Assembly (NCBI GenBank): GCA_012521395.1
Contig: JAAYML010000025.1
Location: 1-58,446 of the forward strand
Direction of reading: 5' to 3'
DNA from: Candidatus Epulonipiscium sp.
Lineage (GTDB): Bacteria; Bacillota; Clostridia; Lachnospirales; Defluviitaleaceae
DNA length: 58,446 nt
The position numbers and the translations under genes were made by a program. Positions 17,064 to 27,109 of this stretch are shown here, in pieces. A model generated the notes under the pieces. It saw only the letters and a program-made list of their open reading frames with translations. It searched no databases and was not told where the DNA came from. Positions within the stretch are counted from its first letter, which is position 1. Every line of letters starts with the position of its first letter.

Positions 17064-19274
17064 TTAATGTACTGCTTTTAGATTTGCAAGACCTGCCATT
17101 AATTTCTTCTGACCGTATTTGGGGAAAGTTACTGTAACTTCATAGTCAGCACCTGCATGGCTTATTTTTTCTACAGTTCCTATACCAAACTTAAAATGTT
17201 TCACTAAATCCCCTTCTTTAAAATCCAGACTTATATTTTGAGGTGCAGGAATTTCTTTCTTTAAAGCAGCCTCATAAGCTTTATGCTGTTGCCATATTGC
17301 ATTTTTTACTCTCATTTCTGGCAAAGAATCTGATGACTTTTTTACTTCTTCCTGTTTGATAAGCTCTTTTGGTAATTCTTCAATAAATCTGGATACTCTG
17401 TAGTATACTCTTTCTCCTCTGAAGCTTCTGGCATTGGCATAAGTTAAATATAATTTCTTTTTTGCCCGGGTAATACCAACATAATAAAGTCTTCTTTCTT
17501 CTTCTATACTGTCTTCTCTTCCTGACTGAATACTCATATAACTTGGAAATAATCCTTCTTCAAGTCCTGTAATAAAAACAAATGGAAATTCTAAACCCTT
17601 TGCACTGTGCAAGGTCATAAGTACAACTGCATTGTCACCTTCATTGTAATTGTCGATATCTGCTACCAGCGCAACCTCTTCCAAAAAACCTGCCAGACTA
17701 ATTTCTTCTGCATTTTTATCGTAATCTGCAGCCTTAGATACAAATTCTCTGATATTTTGTATTCTGTCTCTTGCTTCTTCTGTATTTTCATCTTCTAATT
17801 CTTTCAAATATCCTGTACGTATTAAAAGTTCTTCCATCAGTTCACAGATACTCTTTGATTGAACCGCTTCAGCTTGCAGAGTCCCTATTAAGTCAGCAAA
17901 TTCTTTTAATTTAGCTGCTGCACGACCAAACATAGATACGGTTTCTCTATCCCTTATTACCTCATATAAGTTCATATGATTGGCTGCAGCAAATTCTTCA
18001 ACTTTAGAAATCGTAGTAGCCCCTATACCCCTTTTAGGAACATTAATAATTCTTTTTAAAGATAAATCATCATTGGGATTTAAAATCACTCTGAGATAAG
18101 CTAAGATATCCTTAATTTCCTTTCTTTCATAAAACCTGATGCTTCCAAACAATCTGTAAGGGATGCTGTACCTTACAAGATGTTCTTCTAATACCCGGGA
18201 CTGCGCATTGGTTCGATATAAAACTGCAAAATCCTTATAAGCTCTTCCTTCTTTAGCTTGCTTATCGATTTCTCTTACTACATATTCCGCTTCGTCATGC
18301 TCATCCATACAACACTTTAACTCGATTAAATCACCTTGTTCATTTTCTGTCCAAAGATTTTTTTGTTTTCTTCCGTAATTATTTTTTATAACTGAATTAG
18401 CAGCTTCTAAAATCACTTTTGTGGAGCGGTAATTTTGTTCTAGTTTAACCACCCTGGCGTTCTTAAAATCTTTTTCAAAATCAAGAATATTTCGAATATT
18501 AGCTCCCCGCCAACCATAAATGCTTTGATCATCGTCACCAACAACACAAATATTATTGTGAGCAGCTGCCAGTAAACTGACTAACTTATACTGAGCCGTA
18601 TTTGTATCCTGGTATTCGTCTACTAATATATATTGAAATTTATTTTGATAATATTCTAATACATCCGGATGAAATTTAAACAATTCTACCGTTTTTAATA
18701 TAATATCATCAAAATCCAAAGCATTATTACTTTCTAATTTTTTCTGGTAAAGCTTATAGATTTTTGCATATTTTTCTCCCCGATAATCTCCCTGGTTTCT
18801 TTTTTCATATTCTGCAGGATTTATAAGTTCATCTTTTTGCCTGCTAATTTCTCCTAATACTCCGCTTACTGGGAAATTTTTTTCGTTGTAATTTAATTCT
18901 TTTAAGCACTCTTTTATCAAGGCCTTTTGATCGTCGGTATCATAAATTGTAAAATAGCGGTTGTAGCCCAGCTTTTCGATATCATTTCTAAGAATTCTCA
19001 CACAAGCAGAATGAAAAGTGCTCACCCATATATCTTCTGCGCCTTCACCAACTAAAAGATCAACTCTTTCACGCATTTCCCTGGCTGCTTTATTGGTAAA
19101 AGTAATCGCAAGAATTCTCCATGGATCTACTCCCTTTTCTTTAATAAGGTAGGCAATTCTGTGCGTTAAAGCTCTGGTTTTCCCTGACCCTGCCCCTGCA
19201 AGAATCAATAAAGGCCCTTCAGTGCATAAGACAGCTTCTTTTTGTTTAGAATTTAATCCTTCCAGTAAAGACAT
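17064..19274 (-). CDS. pcrA: UvrD/Rep-type DNA helicase PcrA
   Basis: This 736-residue superfamily 1A 3'-5' helicase acts in repair and replication of rolling-circle elements. All helicase motifs are readable: AGAGSGKTRALTHR (I), ILAITFTNKAAREMRER (Ia), LVDEYQDTN (II), VVGDDDQSIYGWRGA (III), VVKLEQNYRS (IV), LMTLHSAKGLEFPFVFITGLEEGLFP (V) and EERRLYYVGITRAKKKL (VI). The C-terminal KEGDLVKHFKFGIGTVEKI is the Tudor-like domain that binds RNA polymerase in PcrA. An AAAAGGAG site precedes the ATG. A terminator-like hairpin sits 29 bases upstream of the start codon, after yerC. Confidence 0.97.
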   Translation of the reverse strand: MSLLEGLNSKQKEAVLCTEGPLLILAGAGSGKTRALTHRIAYLIKEKGVDPWRILAITFTNKAAREMRERVDLLVGEGAEDIWVSTFHSACVRILRNDIEKLGYNRYFTIYDTDDQKALIKECLKELNYNEKNFPVSGVLGEISRQKDELINPAEYEKRNQGDYRGEKYAKIYKLYQKKLESNNALDFDDIILKTVELFKFHPDVLEYYQNKFQYILVDEYQDTNTAQYKLVSLLAAAHNNICVVGDDDQSIYGWRGANIRNILDFEKDFKNARVVKLEQNYRSTKVILEAANSVIKNNYGRKQKNLWTENEQGDLIELKCCMDEHDEAEYVVREIDKQAKEGRAYKDFAVLYRTNAQSRVLEEHLVRYSIPYRLFGSIRFYERKEIKDILAYLRVILNPNDDLSLKRIINVPKRGIGATTISKVEEFAAANHMNLYEVIRDRETVSMFGRAAAKLKEFADLIGTLQAEAVQSKSICELMEELLIRTGYLKELEDENTEEARDRIQNIREFVSKAADYDKNAEEISLAGFLEEVALVADIDNYNEGDNAVVLMTLHSAKGLEFPFVFITGLEEGLFPSYMSIQSGREDSIEEERRLYYVGITRAKKKLYLTYANARSFRGERVYYRVSRFIEELPKELIKQEEVKKSSDSLPEMRVKNAIWQQHKAYEAALKKEIPAPQNISLDFKEGDLVKHFKFGIGTVEKISHAGADYEVTVTFPKYGQKKLMAGLANLKAVH

Positions 19275-19303
19275 AGTAATTCTCCTTTTCCAGTAAACAA
19301 AAA

Positions 19304-19327
19304 CCTTTCCATCACTTAATGGAAAGG
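19304..19327 (-). terminator. terminator or attenuator between yerC and pcrA
   Basis: Minus-strand CCTTTCCAT/ATGGAAAGG with a six-base loop is followed by TTTTTGTTT. It lies only 29 bases before the pcrA start codon, leaving no room for a separate promoter after it, so it either ends yerC or attenuates read-through into pcrA. Confidence 0.75.
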
Positions 19328-19362
19328 ATAATTTGTTTATATTTTTGTTTTTTATTTCTTTA

Positions 19363-19668
19363 TTATTCTTCCTTTGTATTTTCTTTTTCTAATCTGTCAA
19401 GAATCATGTTATATCCATCTGAACCATAAATTAATGAGCGGTTAACCCTACTTATGGTTGCCGTTGAAGCACCTGTTTTTTCTGTAATCTCAGCATATGT
19501 TTTATTGGCTCTTAACATTTTTGCCACTTCTAATCTCTGTGCTAAAGATTTAATTTCATTGATTGTACATATGTCTTCAAAAAAAGAATAACATTCATCT
19601 ATATTCCTAAGAAGTAAGATTGCTTCAAACAAACGGTCAGTACTTTCATCTTTAATTTTATTATTCAT
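19363..19668 (-). CDS. YerC/YecD family TrpR-like protein
   Basis: This 101-residue protein resembles the Trp-repressor-like YerC family of Firmicutes. It has an N-terminal dimerisation helix region (LFEAILLLRNIDECYSFFEDI) and a helix-turn-helix (LAQRLEVAKMLRANKTYAEI, TGASTATISRVNRSL). In Bacillus the yerC gene also neighbours pcrA, which supports the assignment. The DNA target and ligand are not established. The start has GGTGA upstream. Confidence 0.9.
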   Translation of the reverse strand: MNNKIKDESTDRLFEAILLLRNIDECYSFFEDICTINEIKSLAQRLEVAKMLRANKTYAEITEKTGASTATISRVNRSLIYGSDGYNMILDRLEKENTKEE

Positions 19669-19742
19669 TGATACAATTCACCTACCTGATACGTAGTCAG
19701 TAATCATCATTTCCTTTAATATTTTACAGTATGAAAGTCCTG

Positions 19743-20456
19743 CTAGTCAAGTTCCAGAAATTCCTTTAAAAATTTCACAGAACGGTTGACAATTAAATGT
19801 TCAGGAATGTCTAACTGTGCAATAAGCTCTTCAGCATATTTAAAATTTCCTAAATCGAAAGCAATATGGGCGTCACTGCCCAGAATAAAAGGCATGTCCA
19901 TCCTTACACATTCCCTCATGATTTCTCTGATAATTTCAGTACTTCCGGATCTAATACCGTTAGGTTTTAAAGAATTATTATTGACCTCCAGTAAAGTCTC
20001 ATATTCCTTAGCTGCTTCCACGACTGCTTTTATATCTATCGGATAGCGGGGATCACCAGGATGCCCTATTATATCTATATTAGGATTTTTAATGGCATTA
20101 ATTATGGCCTGGGTATTTTCTTCGATATTTCCTGGTTTTATGCAGGGAGGATGAAAACTTGCTATAACAATATCAAGCCTTTGCAGCGTATCTTCATCCA
20201 AATCCACATTTCCGTCATAATCCATAATATTAACTTCTGCACCCTTTAAAATTTCTACGCCATATAATTTTTTAGGAATGACATGTAAATTGTGAAAATG
20301 AAAAAGATGTGCTCCTCCTGGCAGCTTGTCCGAATGATCTGTAACAGCAACAAGCTCCAGCCCAATTTCAGAAGCATATTTGGCTATTTCTTGTACAGTA
20401 CTGTAAGCATGACCACTTGCCACTGTATGGCAATGAGTGTCTAAAACAAATTTCAT
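19743..20456 (-). CDS. PHP-domain phosphoesterase (YcdX-like)
   Basis: This 237-residue protein belongs to the polymerase-and-histidinol-phosphatase superfamily. Metal-binding motifs appear in order: DTHCHT at the N-terminus, VTDHSD, GAEVN, SFHPP, GHPGDPR and the C-terminal SDAH. These would hold a trinuclear metal centre, as in E. coli YcdX. The substrate is unknown; phosphatase activity on small phosphates is likely. AAGGAGA precedes the ATG. It may be transcribed separately from yerC, which starts 74 bases downstream of its stop. Confidence 0.9.
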   Translation of the reverse strand: MKFVLDTHCHTVASGHAYSTVQEIAKYASEIGLELVAVTDHSDKLPGGAHLFHFHNLHVIPKKLYGVEILKGAEVNIMDYDGNVDLDEDTLQRLDIVIASFHPPCIKPGNIEENTQAIINAIKNPNIDIIGHPGDPRYPIDIKAVVEAAKEYETLLEVNNNSLKPNGIRSGSTEIIREIMRECVRMDMPFILGSDAHIAFDLGNFKYAEELIAQLDIPEHLIVNRSVKFLKEFLELD

Positions 20457-20652
20457 TGATGTCCATCTCCTTGAATTCTGATAAAAAATACTTTAATTTT
20501 TTTATTATCTTCCTTGACTATTGTAACACATTTATAAATAATTGCAATTAAACTCGTTTTATCTGTCATCAAAAAAGAGACAATTTCTTTCTTATTTTTC
20601 CCCACAAAAAACTTTTTATTGGAATGATATTAAAGTTAATTTCTCTTTTAAC

Positions 20653-20690
20653 AAAAAATAACCGCCAAAGATTTTTTGGCGGTTATTTTT
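20653..20690 (-). terminator. intrinsic terminator after purH
   Basis: A strong stem AAATAACCGCCAAA with its complement is flanked by A5 and T5. It lies 12 bases past the purH stop and ends the pflB-purH unit; its symmetry would also stop plus-strand reads. Confidence 0.85.
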
Positions 20691-20702
20691 TATTATGTAG
20701 GA

Positions 20703-22259
20703 TTAATGTTTAAAGTGTCTCATATTGGTAAATATCATCGCTATGCCATATTTATCACAGGCTTCTATTGATTCCTCATCTCTTATGGAGCCACCAGGCT
20801 GTATGATAGCCGTTATCCCTGCCTTAGCTGCTTCTTCTACACAGTCAGGGAATGGGAAAAATGCATCCGAAGCCATAGCAGCACCTTTTAAAATTTCTTC
20901 TCCCAGATGTTCCTTACAATGGTCAATAGCTTGTTTACAAGCCCAAATTCGATTTACTTGTCCGGGTCCAATACCTAAAGACTGTTTATTCTTTGCAATG
21001 GCTATACCATTAGATTTTGCATACTTAACAACTCTCCATGCGAATAATAAGTCTTCCATTTCTTCTTTACTGGGAGCTCTTTTGGTAACAACTTTTAATT
21101 CTTCATCAGGTAAAAGTAAATTGTCTACATCCTGAATAAGCAGTCCGCCTGCCACTTTCTTTAAGTCATAAGCGCCTTCTGGTTGCTTTGCGTTAATATT
21201 GTCTAACTGAAGAAGACGAATATTTTTCTTTTGCCTTAAGATATCTAATGCTTCCTGAGAATAAGAAGGTGCAACAACGATTTCTATAAATATCTTATTC
21301 ATTTCTATTGCCGTTTCTTTATCAATTTCTCTGTTAGCAACGACAATACCACCAAATATTGAAACCGGATCGGCATTATAAGCCTTCATATATGCATCAT
21401 AAATTGTATCCGCACTGGCTACCCCACATGGATTAGCATGTTTACATGCAACAACTGTAGGTTCGTCAAATTCTTTCAAAAGTTCCAATGCGCCATTGGT
21501 ATCGTTTATATTATTAAAGGAGAGCTCTTTTCCGTTAAGCTGTACAGCTGAGCTTAGACAGCCAGGGTTTTTATCGATTTCTTTGTAAAAAGCTGCTTTT
21601 TGATGCGGATTTTCACCATATCTCATATCCTGAACTTTTTCAAAAGTTAAAGTAAGCGTATTGGGGAAGTTTTTGTCTCCTCTTTTCTTTCTGAAATAAT
21701 TTGCTATGAGGGCATCATAACTTGCTGTATGCTCAAAGACTTTATAAGATAAATAAAATCTTGTTTCTTCTGATACATCCCCATTCTTTTCTAATTCTTC
21801 AAGAACTTTTTCATAATCATTAGGGTCTACAATAACAATAACATCCTGATAATTTTTTGCTGCAGCACGAAGCATGGTAGGTCCGCCAATATCTATATTT
21901 TCCACAGCTTCCTCTAATTCTACCTTATCTTTTAATATGGTTTCTTTGAAAGGATATAAATTAACGACTACTAAATCAATGGGCTTTATATCTAACTCTT
22001 TCAGTTGCTTCATATGTTCTTTTCTGCTTCTTATAGCTAAAAGACCCGCGTGAATGTTAGGATGGAGCGTTTTAACCCTTCCATCTAAGCATTCTGGAAA
22101 CCCTGTCACATCGCTAATGTTAATGACTTTGATTCCAGCATATTCAAGGGCTTTAGCTGTCCCCCCTGTAGATATAATTTCATAGCCTAACTCAGTTATT
22201 TTTTCTGCAAATTCTACAACCCCTGTTTTGTCGGATACACTGATTAAAGCGCGCTTCAT
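20703..22259 (-). CDS. purH: bifunctional AICAR transformylase / IMP cyclohydrolase
   Basis: This 518-residue enzyme carries out the last two steps of IMP synthesis: it formylates AICAR (ZMP) with 10-formyl-tetrahydrofolate, then cyclises FAICAR. The N-terminal MGS-like cyclohydrolase domain shows [10 protein letters not shown] and [12 protein letters not shown], and HPNIHAGLL follows. The C-terminal transformylase shows [11 protein letters not shown]-like [23 protein letters not shown] and [11 protein letters not shown]. It starts 19 bases after pflB, so both are read from the ZTP riboswitch leader. That fits, because PurH consumes the ligand ZMP and the formyl groups that PflB can supply as formate. 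Confidence 0.97.
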   Translation of the reverse strand: MKRALISVSDKTGVVEFAEKITELGYEIISTGGTAKALEYAGIKVINISDVTGFPECLDGRVKTLHPNIHAGLLAIRSRKEHMKQLKELDIKPIDLVVVNLYPFKETILKDKVELEEAVENIDIGGPTMLRAAAKNYQDVIVIVDPNDYEKVLEELEKNGDVSEETRFYLSYKVFEHTASYDALIANYFRKKRGDKNFPNTLTLTFEKVQDMRYGENPHQKAAFYKEIDKNPGCLSSAVQLNGKELSFNNINDTNGALELLKEFDEPTVVACKHANPCGVASADTIYDAYMKAYNADPVSIFGGIVVANREIDKETAIEMNKIFIEIVVAPSYSQEALDILRQKKNIRLLQLDNINAKQPEGAYDLKKVAGGLLIQDVDNLLLPDEELKVVTKRAPSKEEMEDLLFAWRVVKYAKSNGIAIAKNKQSLGIGPGQVNRIWACKQAIDHCKEHLGEEILKGAAMASDAFFPFPDCVEEAAKAGITAIIQPGGSIRDEESIEACDKYGIAMIFTNMRHFKH

Positions 22260-22278
22260 CTTTATTCTCCTTTCATTT

Positions 22279-24510
22279 TTATAATTTATTATGAAATGTT
22301 CTATTGATTACCTCTTCTTGTTGTTCTCTGCTGAGTTTATGGAAATTTACAGCATAACCAGATACCCTTATAGTCAAAGTAGGATACTTTTCCGGATGTT
22401 CCATAGCATCTATTAGCTTTTCCTTGTTCAGGACATTGACATTCAGATGATGAGATCTTTGAGCAAAATAACCGTCTAAAATTCCCACTAAATTATTAAT
22501 TTGTTCTTCTTTCGTCTTTCCTAGAGTATTTGGCTCTATTGAAAAGGTACATGAAATACCATCCCTGCAACTATCATAAGGTAGTTTTGCTACAGAATTT
22601 AAAGAAGCCAAAGCTCCCTTTACATCTCTGTTATGCATTGGATTTGCGCCAGGTGCAAAAGGTTCTCCTTTTTTTCTTCCATCTGGAGTATTCCCGGTCT
22701 TCTTTCCATAAACCACATTGGATGTAATGGTTAAAATCGATAATGTATGTTTTGCATTACGATATGCAGGCGTTTTTTGCAATTCATTATAAAAATCTTC
22801 CACTAATTCCTTTGCAATTTGGTCAACCCTGTCATCGTTATTTCCGAACTTTGGAAAATCTCCTTCTATTTTAAAATCTATAATAATACCATCCTCATCC
22901 CGAATGGGCATAACTTTAGCATATTTTATAGCACTTAAAGAATCGGCAACGACTGAAAGACCCGCAATTCCAAAAGCCATAAAACGTTCCACATTAGTAT
23001 CATGAAGGGCCATCTGAAGCTTTTCGTAAGCATATTTATCGTGCATATAATGAATGATATTCATCGTATTCACATAAAGTTGGCAAAGCCATTGACGATA
23101 GTAAGAAAAACGCTTCATGACTTCTTCATAATCAAGAACATCCCCTGAAACAGGTTCCATATAAGGCCCTACTTGTTCTTTGCTGATTTCATCTACGCCT
23201 CCATTCAGACTCATCAGCAAGGCCTTAGGAAGGTTACAGCGTGCCCCAAAAAACTGCATCTGCTTTCCAATTTTCATGGCTGATACGCAGCAGGCAATGC
23301 CATAATCATCTCCAAATATTTCTCTCATTATATCATCATTTTCATATTGTATGGAATCCGTTTCAATAGATACTTTTGCACAAAATTTTTTAAAATTCTC
23401 CGGAAGATTATTGGACCAGAGAACCGTTAAATTGGGTTCTGGTGCAGGTTCCAGGGTATAAAGTGTATTTAAAAACCTATAAGAAGTTTTAGTCACTAAA
23501 GTCCGACCATCTTCACCCATACCGCCTATAGATTCTGTTATCCAGAGAGGATCTCCTGCAAACAATTCATTGTATTCCGGGGTCCTCAGCATTCTTGCCA
23601 TTCTCAACTTAAGTACAAAATCGTCTATGATTTCCTGTACTTCTATTTCTATTAATCTACCTTCATTTAAATCTCTTTCAAAATAAATGTCTAAAAAGGT
23701 GCTTACCCGTCCAAGAGACATGGCTGCCCCATTTTGTTCCTTAATAGCACCTAAATAACCAAAATAAAGCCACTGTACTGCCTCTTTTGCATCATTGGCA
23801 GGCCTGGAAATATCATAGCCATACATCTGGGCCATTTTCTTGAGTTTTTCCAAAAAATCTATTTGCCTGTAAAGTTCTTCTGAAAGCCGGATATTTTCCT
23901 CACTCATGTACTTTTTCCCAATTTCGACTTTATCCTTTTTCTTTTGTTCAATCAGATAATCTACACCATAAAGTGGAATTCTTCTATAATCTCCAATAAT
24001 TCTGCCCCGTCCATAAGCATCAGGTAAGCCTGTAATAACACCACTTCTCCTGGCCTTTCTCATTTCATCGGTATAAACTCTGTAAACTCCATCATTATGG
24101 GTTGTTCTATATTCAAAATGTTCTTCTACTTTTTTATCCAGTTTATAACCATAAGCTTCACACGCCTGTCTTGTCATACGGATTCCGCCAAAGGGATTAA
24201 CTCCTCTTTTTAGAGGCCTGTTGGTCTGCAATCCAACGATAATCTCTTTTTCTTTATCGACATATCCGGGAGAATAATTTAGTAAAGAGGATACCGTAGA
24301 AGTATCAATGTCTAAAACACCTCCCCAGTCTGCTTCAAGGCGGCAAAGCTCCTTGTATCTTTTTAATAATGCCCTTGTTCTTTCTGTACTTCCAGCCAAA
24401 AAGTCTTCATTGCCTTCATAGGGAGTATAATTTTTTTGAATAAAGTCTCTTACGTTTATCTCCTCTTGCCAAGCACCTTCTTTAAAAGATCTCCATTCCT
24501 CTTTAAACAT
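22279..24510 (-). CDS. pflB: formate C-acetyltransferase (pyruvate formate-lyase)
   Basis: This 743-residue glycyl-radical enzyme converts pyruvate and CoA to acetyl-CoA and formate under anaerobic conditions. The adjacent catalytic cysteines are visible in [13 protein letters not shown], and the radical glycine in the C-terminal [12 protein letters not shown], 26 residues from the end. Family blocks such as [17 protein letters not shown] and [22 protein letters not shown] confirm it. The start is ATG 24510 (MFKEEW), six bases after GGAGGAGG; the ATG two codons earlier abuts that site. No activating enzyme gene (pflA) is adjacent, which is unusual. A ZTP riboswitch precedes it. Confidence 0.97.
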   Translation of the reverse strand: MFKEEWRSFKEGAWQEEINVRDFIQKNYTPYEGNEDFLAGSTERTRALLKRYKELCRLEADWGGVLDIDTSTVSSLLNYSPGYVDKEKEIIVGLQTNRPLKRGVNPFGGIRMTRQACEAYGYKLDKKVEEHFEYRTTHNDGVYRVYTDEMRKARRSGVITGLPDAYGRGRIIGDYRRIPLYGVDYLIEQKKKDKVEIGKKYMSEENIRLSEELYRQIDFLEKLKKMAQMYGYDISRPANDAKEAVQWLYFGYLGAIKEQNGAAMSLGRVSTFLDIYFERDLNEGRLIEIEVQEIIDDFVLKLRMARMLRTPEYNELFAGDPLWITESIGGMGEDGRTLVTKTSYRFLNTLYTLEPAPEPNLTVLWSNNLPENFKKFCAKVSIETDSIQYENDDIMREIFGDDYGIACCVSAMKIGKQMQFFGARCNLPKALLMSLNGGVDEISKEQVGPYMEPVSGDVLDYEEVMKRFSYYRQWLCQLYVNTMNIIHYMHDKYAYEKLQMALHDTNVERFMAFGIAGLSVVADSLSAIKYAKVMPIRDEDGIIIDFKIEGDFPKFGNNDDRVDQIAKELVEDFYNELQKTPAYRNAKHTLSILTITSNVVYGKKTGNTPDGRKKGEPFAPGANPMHNRDVKGALASLNSVAKLPYDSCRDGISCTFSIEPNTLGKTKEEQINNLVGILDGYFAQRSHHLNVNVLNKEKLIDAMEHPEKYPTLTIRVSGYAVNFHKLSREQQEEVINRTFHNKL

Positions 24511-24557
24511 TCTCATCCTCCTCCTACATTGTAAAATGTATGACGGAAAATAAAAAA

Positions 24558-24600
24558 CCACCTGAACAAACAGAAATCAAAATTCTGTCTGCCCAGGCGG
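24558..24600 (-). terminator. riboswitch expression platform: terminator overlapping the ZTP aptamer
   Basis: The 3' end of the aptamer, beginning CCGCCTGGGC on the minus strand (24584-24600), can instead pair with TCTGTTTGTTCAGGTGG (24574-24558) to form a long hairpin followed by TTTTTT. Ligand-stabilised aptamer folding would prevent it, so ZTP/ZMP should turn pflB-purH on. Confidence 0.88.
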
Positions 24601-24665
24601 TCGGCTGATTTTACCTTGTATTCCCTATGGGTTTATTCCCATTATCCGCCAGTCATACAAGGCAT
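24588..24665 (-). ncRNA. ZTP riboswitch (pfl motif)
   Basis: On the minus strand the leader contains the conserved TGACTGGCGG block (5' domain), TGGGAATAAACCCATAGGG, and the 3' hallmark GACCGCCTGGGC that forms the pseudoknot and binding pocket. This is the pfl motif, established as a sensor of ZTP and ZMP (AICAR phosphates), which accumulate when 10-formyl-tetrahydrofolate is short. It directly precedes pflB and purH, its classical targets. It lies immediately downstream of the purine permease stop codon, so read-through from that gene would also pass it. Confidence 0.93.
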
Positions 24666-24696
24666 TTATTTAATACATTATTGTGCATGAATAATA

Positions 24697-26085
24697 TTAA
24701 ACTAAATTTTCAAAAATAAATTTTAAGATAAATACTACTGACAAAACGTACATTAGTGGATGAACTTTCTTTGCTTTTCCTGTTACAGCATTAATTCCTG
24801 TATAAGATATTATACCAAATACAATTCCTTCTGCAATGCTATATGCAAAAGGCATAAAGATTAAGGTTAAGAAAGAAGGAATTCCTTCTTGAGCATCTGT
24901 AAAGTCTATTTTTGTTACAGACTGCATCATCATAAAGCCTACGATGATAAGTGCTGGTGCAGTTGCAAAAGAAGGTACTGCAAGGAAAATTGGTGAAAAG
25001 AATAATGCAATGGCAAAAAAGAGTGCAGTAACAGCAGAAGTTAAACCTGTTCTTCCTCCTTCAGCTACTCCAGAAGCACTTTCAACATAAGTGGTTACTG
25101 TAGAAGTACCAAGAATTGCGCCAGCCGTTGTTCCTATAGCATCTGCCAATAAGGCTTCTTTAATTTTGGGAAGTTTTCCGTCTTTATCTAACATGCCCGC
25201 CTGGCTGGATACGCCAATTAATGTTCCTAAAGTATCAAATATATCAACAAATAAGAATGCAAAAACAACAACTAAAAAGTTAAATGAAAGCACTTGTGAA
25301 AAATCAAATTTAAAGAAAATTGGTGCGATACTTGGAGGCATTGATATAATGCCTGAAGGTATTAAACTATAGATTTGAGCCTCTGGATTAGGAACATACC
25401 ATCCAGTTAACTCTGCAATAATACCCAAAATGTAAGTAACAAATATTCCGATCAAAATTGAACCTTTAACTTTTTTCACAACTAAAATTGCAGTAATAAT
25501 TGTTCCGATAATTGCTAACAAAGGTACTACATCAGTTACATTGCCTAAAGATAAAAGAGTCGCCGGATCATCTACAATAATCTTTGCATTTTGTAAACCA
25601 ATAAAAGTAATAAATAAACCAATTCCTGCTCCTACTGCATGCTTTAAATTTTGAGGAATAGCATTAAAAATTGCTTCTCTTACATTAAATGCAGTTAAAA
25701 TGATAAAAATAATACCTTCTACTAAAACCGCTGTTAATGCCACTTGCCAACTATAACCCATTTTAAGACAAACTGTATAAATAAAATATGCGTTCAAACC
25801 CATGCCTGGAGCCAGGGCAAAGGGATAATTTGAAAAAAGTGCCATACACAAGGTTCCAATAATTGCTGCCAAAGCTGTCGTGGTAAATAAGGCATTGGCA
25901 TCCATACCAACAGCCGGATCACCTAGAATATTAGGATTTACAGCCAAAATATACGCCATGGTCATAAATGTTGTAAAGCCTGCAATCACTTCCGTCTTAA
26001 CATTGGTCTTGTTCTCACTTAACTTAAAGAGCTTTTCTAATAAACTATTGTTTTGGGGCTTATTGTTCGCATTTGTTTGTGCCAT
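24697..26085 (-). CDS. pbuG: guanine/hypoxanthine permease, AzgA/PbuG type (NCS2 family)
   Basis: This 462-residue membrane transporter takes up purine bases with protons. Typical AzgA/PbuG sequence is EVIAGFTTFMTMAYILAVNP at the N-terminus, FALAPGMGLNAYF, LKHAVGAGIGLFITFIGLQNA and the TSTVTTYVESASGVAEGGRTG block in the C-terminal half. Twelve to fourteen hydrophobic segments are visible. GGGAGGAAG precedes the ATG. The guanine-class purine riboswitch in its leader supports a guanine or hypoxanthine substrate and predicts shut-off when purines are plentiful. Confidence 0.93.
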   Translation of the reverse strand: MAQTNANNKPQNNSLLEKLFKLSENKTNVKTEVIAGFTTFMTMAYILAVNPNILGDPAVGMDANALFTTTALAAIIGTLCMALFSNYPFALAPGMGLNAYFIYTVCLKMGYSWQVALTAVLVEGIIFIILTAFNVREAIFNAIPQNLKHAVGAGIGLFITFIGLQNAKIIVDDPATLLSLGNVTDVVPLLAIIGTIITAILVVKKVKGSILIGIFVTYILGIIAELTGWYVPNPEAQIYSLIPSGIISMPPSIAPIFFKFDFSQVLSFNFLVVVFAFLFVDIFDTLGTLIGVSSQAGMLDKDGKLPKIKEALLADAIGTTAGAILGTSTVTTYVESASGVAEGGRTGLTSAVTALFFAIALFFSPIFLAVPSFATAPALIIVGFMMMQSVTKIDFTDAQEGIPSFLTLIFMPFAYSIAEGIVFGIISYTGINAVTGKAKKVHPLMYVLSVVFILKFIFENLV

Positions 26086-26167
26086 TATTGACTTCCTCCC
26101 TTAAAGATTAAAATTGAAAGAGATAAGGATGAGATAAACGATGAATATATCCCTGATCCATTAAAAA

Positions 26168-26196
26168 ATTCGTTCCCTCAAAGATGAAGGAACGAA
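26168..26196 (-). terminator. purine riboswitch terminator
   Basis: Minus-strand TTCGTTCC/GGAACGAA with a longer loop is followed by TTTTTT. Upstream, AACGACTTAAT...ATTATTAAGTTCGTT can form an alternative hairpin that uses the same bases, a normal antiterminator arrangement. Confidence 0.85.
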
Positions 26197-26227
26197 CTTA
26201 ATAATGCAAAATCATTAAGTCGTTCAT

Positions 26228-26302
26228 TTCACCTATAGCCAGACAATTTACGGTTGTCGGTAGAAACATCCAGACCATATTTCCAGACTTATATAAGTGA
26301 AT
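26228..26302 (-). ncRNA. purine riboswitch, guanine class
   Basis: The minus strand carries the purine aptamer core in order: a P1 strand (TTCACTTATATAAG), ATATGGTCTGG, GTTTCTACC, ACCGTAAATTGTCTGG and CTATAGGTGAA closing P1. The base equivalent to C74 of the xpt aptamer is C (complement of 26238), which pairs with guanine, hypoxanthine or xanthine, not adenine. It controls the permease gene through the terminator at 26168-26196, which should form when ligand is bound. Confidence 0.93.
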
Positions 26303-26332
26303 AAACCTTTTAAAAACCTTACTGATAAATGT

Positions 26333-26362
26333 ATTTTATCAAATAATCTTGTATATTGTCAA
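26333..26362 (-). promoter_or_regulatory. sigma-A-type promoter of the purine permease
   Basis: TTGACA (26357-26362) and TAAAAT (26333-26338) are separated by 18 bases on the minus strand, about 30 bases before the aptamer. Confidence 0.75.
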
Positions 26363-26413
26363 CAGTATTACGAACTTTTTATCCAAAAACAAACTGAACG
26401 TTCGAAATCAATT

Positions 26414-27073
26414 TTATATATTATTGTCAACAATGGCAACAGAAGCAGACGTTCCTATACGGTTGGCTCCAGCTTTTATTAAAGCTTCGGCATCTCCTTT
26501 GGTCTTTATTCCACCGGATGCCTTTACCCCCATGGTATCTTCTACGGTTCTTCTCATTAAAATAATATCATCCTTTATTGCCCCTCCAGCTAAGAAGCCT
26601 GTAGAAGTCTTAACAAAATCAGCCCCGGCTTCTTTGGCTAAAAGGCAAGCCTTTTCTTTTTCTTCATCCGTTAAAAGACCCGTTTCAATAATCACTTTCA
26701 CGACAGCTTTTTTATCAGCAGCATGAACAACAGCCTTAATATCATTGAGGACATATTCATATTTCTTATCTTTTAAAGCCCCAATATTAATGACCATATC
26801 CACCTCTGTTGCACCATTTTCTATGGCTTCTCTGGTCTCAGCTGCTTTCATTGTACTGGTGGTTGCTCCTAAAGGAAATCCTATAACGGTTGTAATGCCA
26901 ATCTCTGTTCCTTGAAGCAAATGCTTTGCCATGGTAACATAACAAGGATTTACACATACCGTCGCAAATCCGTATTTTTTTGCCTCTTCACAGAGTTTTC
27001 TAATATCTTCTTCTTTCGCTTCAGATCTTAACAAAGTGTGGTCAATCTTAGCTGCCAATTCTCGGTCAATCAT
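26414..27073 (-). CDS. deoC: deoxyribose-phosphate aldolase
   Basis: This 219-residue TIM-barrel enzyme cleaves 2-deoxyribose 5-phosphate to glyceraldehyde 3-phosphate and acetaldehyde, which permits use of deoxynucleosides. The Schiff-base lysine is in VKTSTGF. The supporting residues are in [11 protein letters not shown] and [10 protein letters not shown], and IDHTLLR is at the N-terminus. It starts 36 bases after guaA with TAGGAGGA before the ATG and may share its transcript. No deoxynucleoside phosphorylase is adjacent. Confidence 0.96.
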   Translation of the reverse strand: MIDRELAAKIDHTLLRSEAKEEDIRKLCEEAKKYGFATVCVNPCYVTMAKHLLQGTEIGITTVIGFPLGATTSTMKAAETREAIENGATEVDMVINIGALKDKKYEYVLNDIKAVVHAADKKAVVKVIIETGLLTDEEKEKACLLAKEAGADFVKTSTGFLAGGAIKDDIILMRRTVEDTMGVKASGGIKTKGDAEALIKAGANRIGTSASVAIVDNNI

Positions 27074-27109
27074 TATATTCCTCCTAATTTTTATAAATAA
27101 AATTTAATT

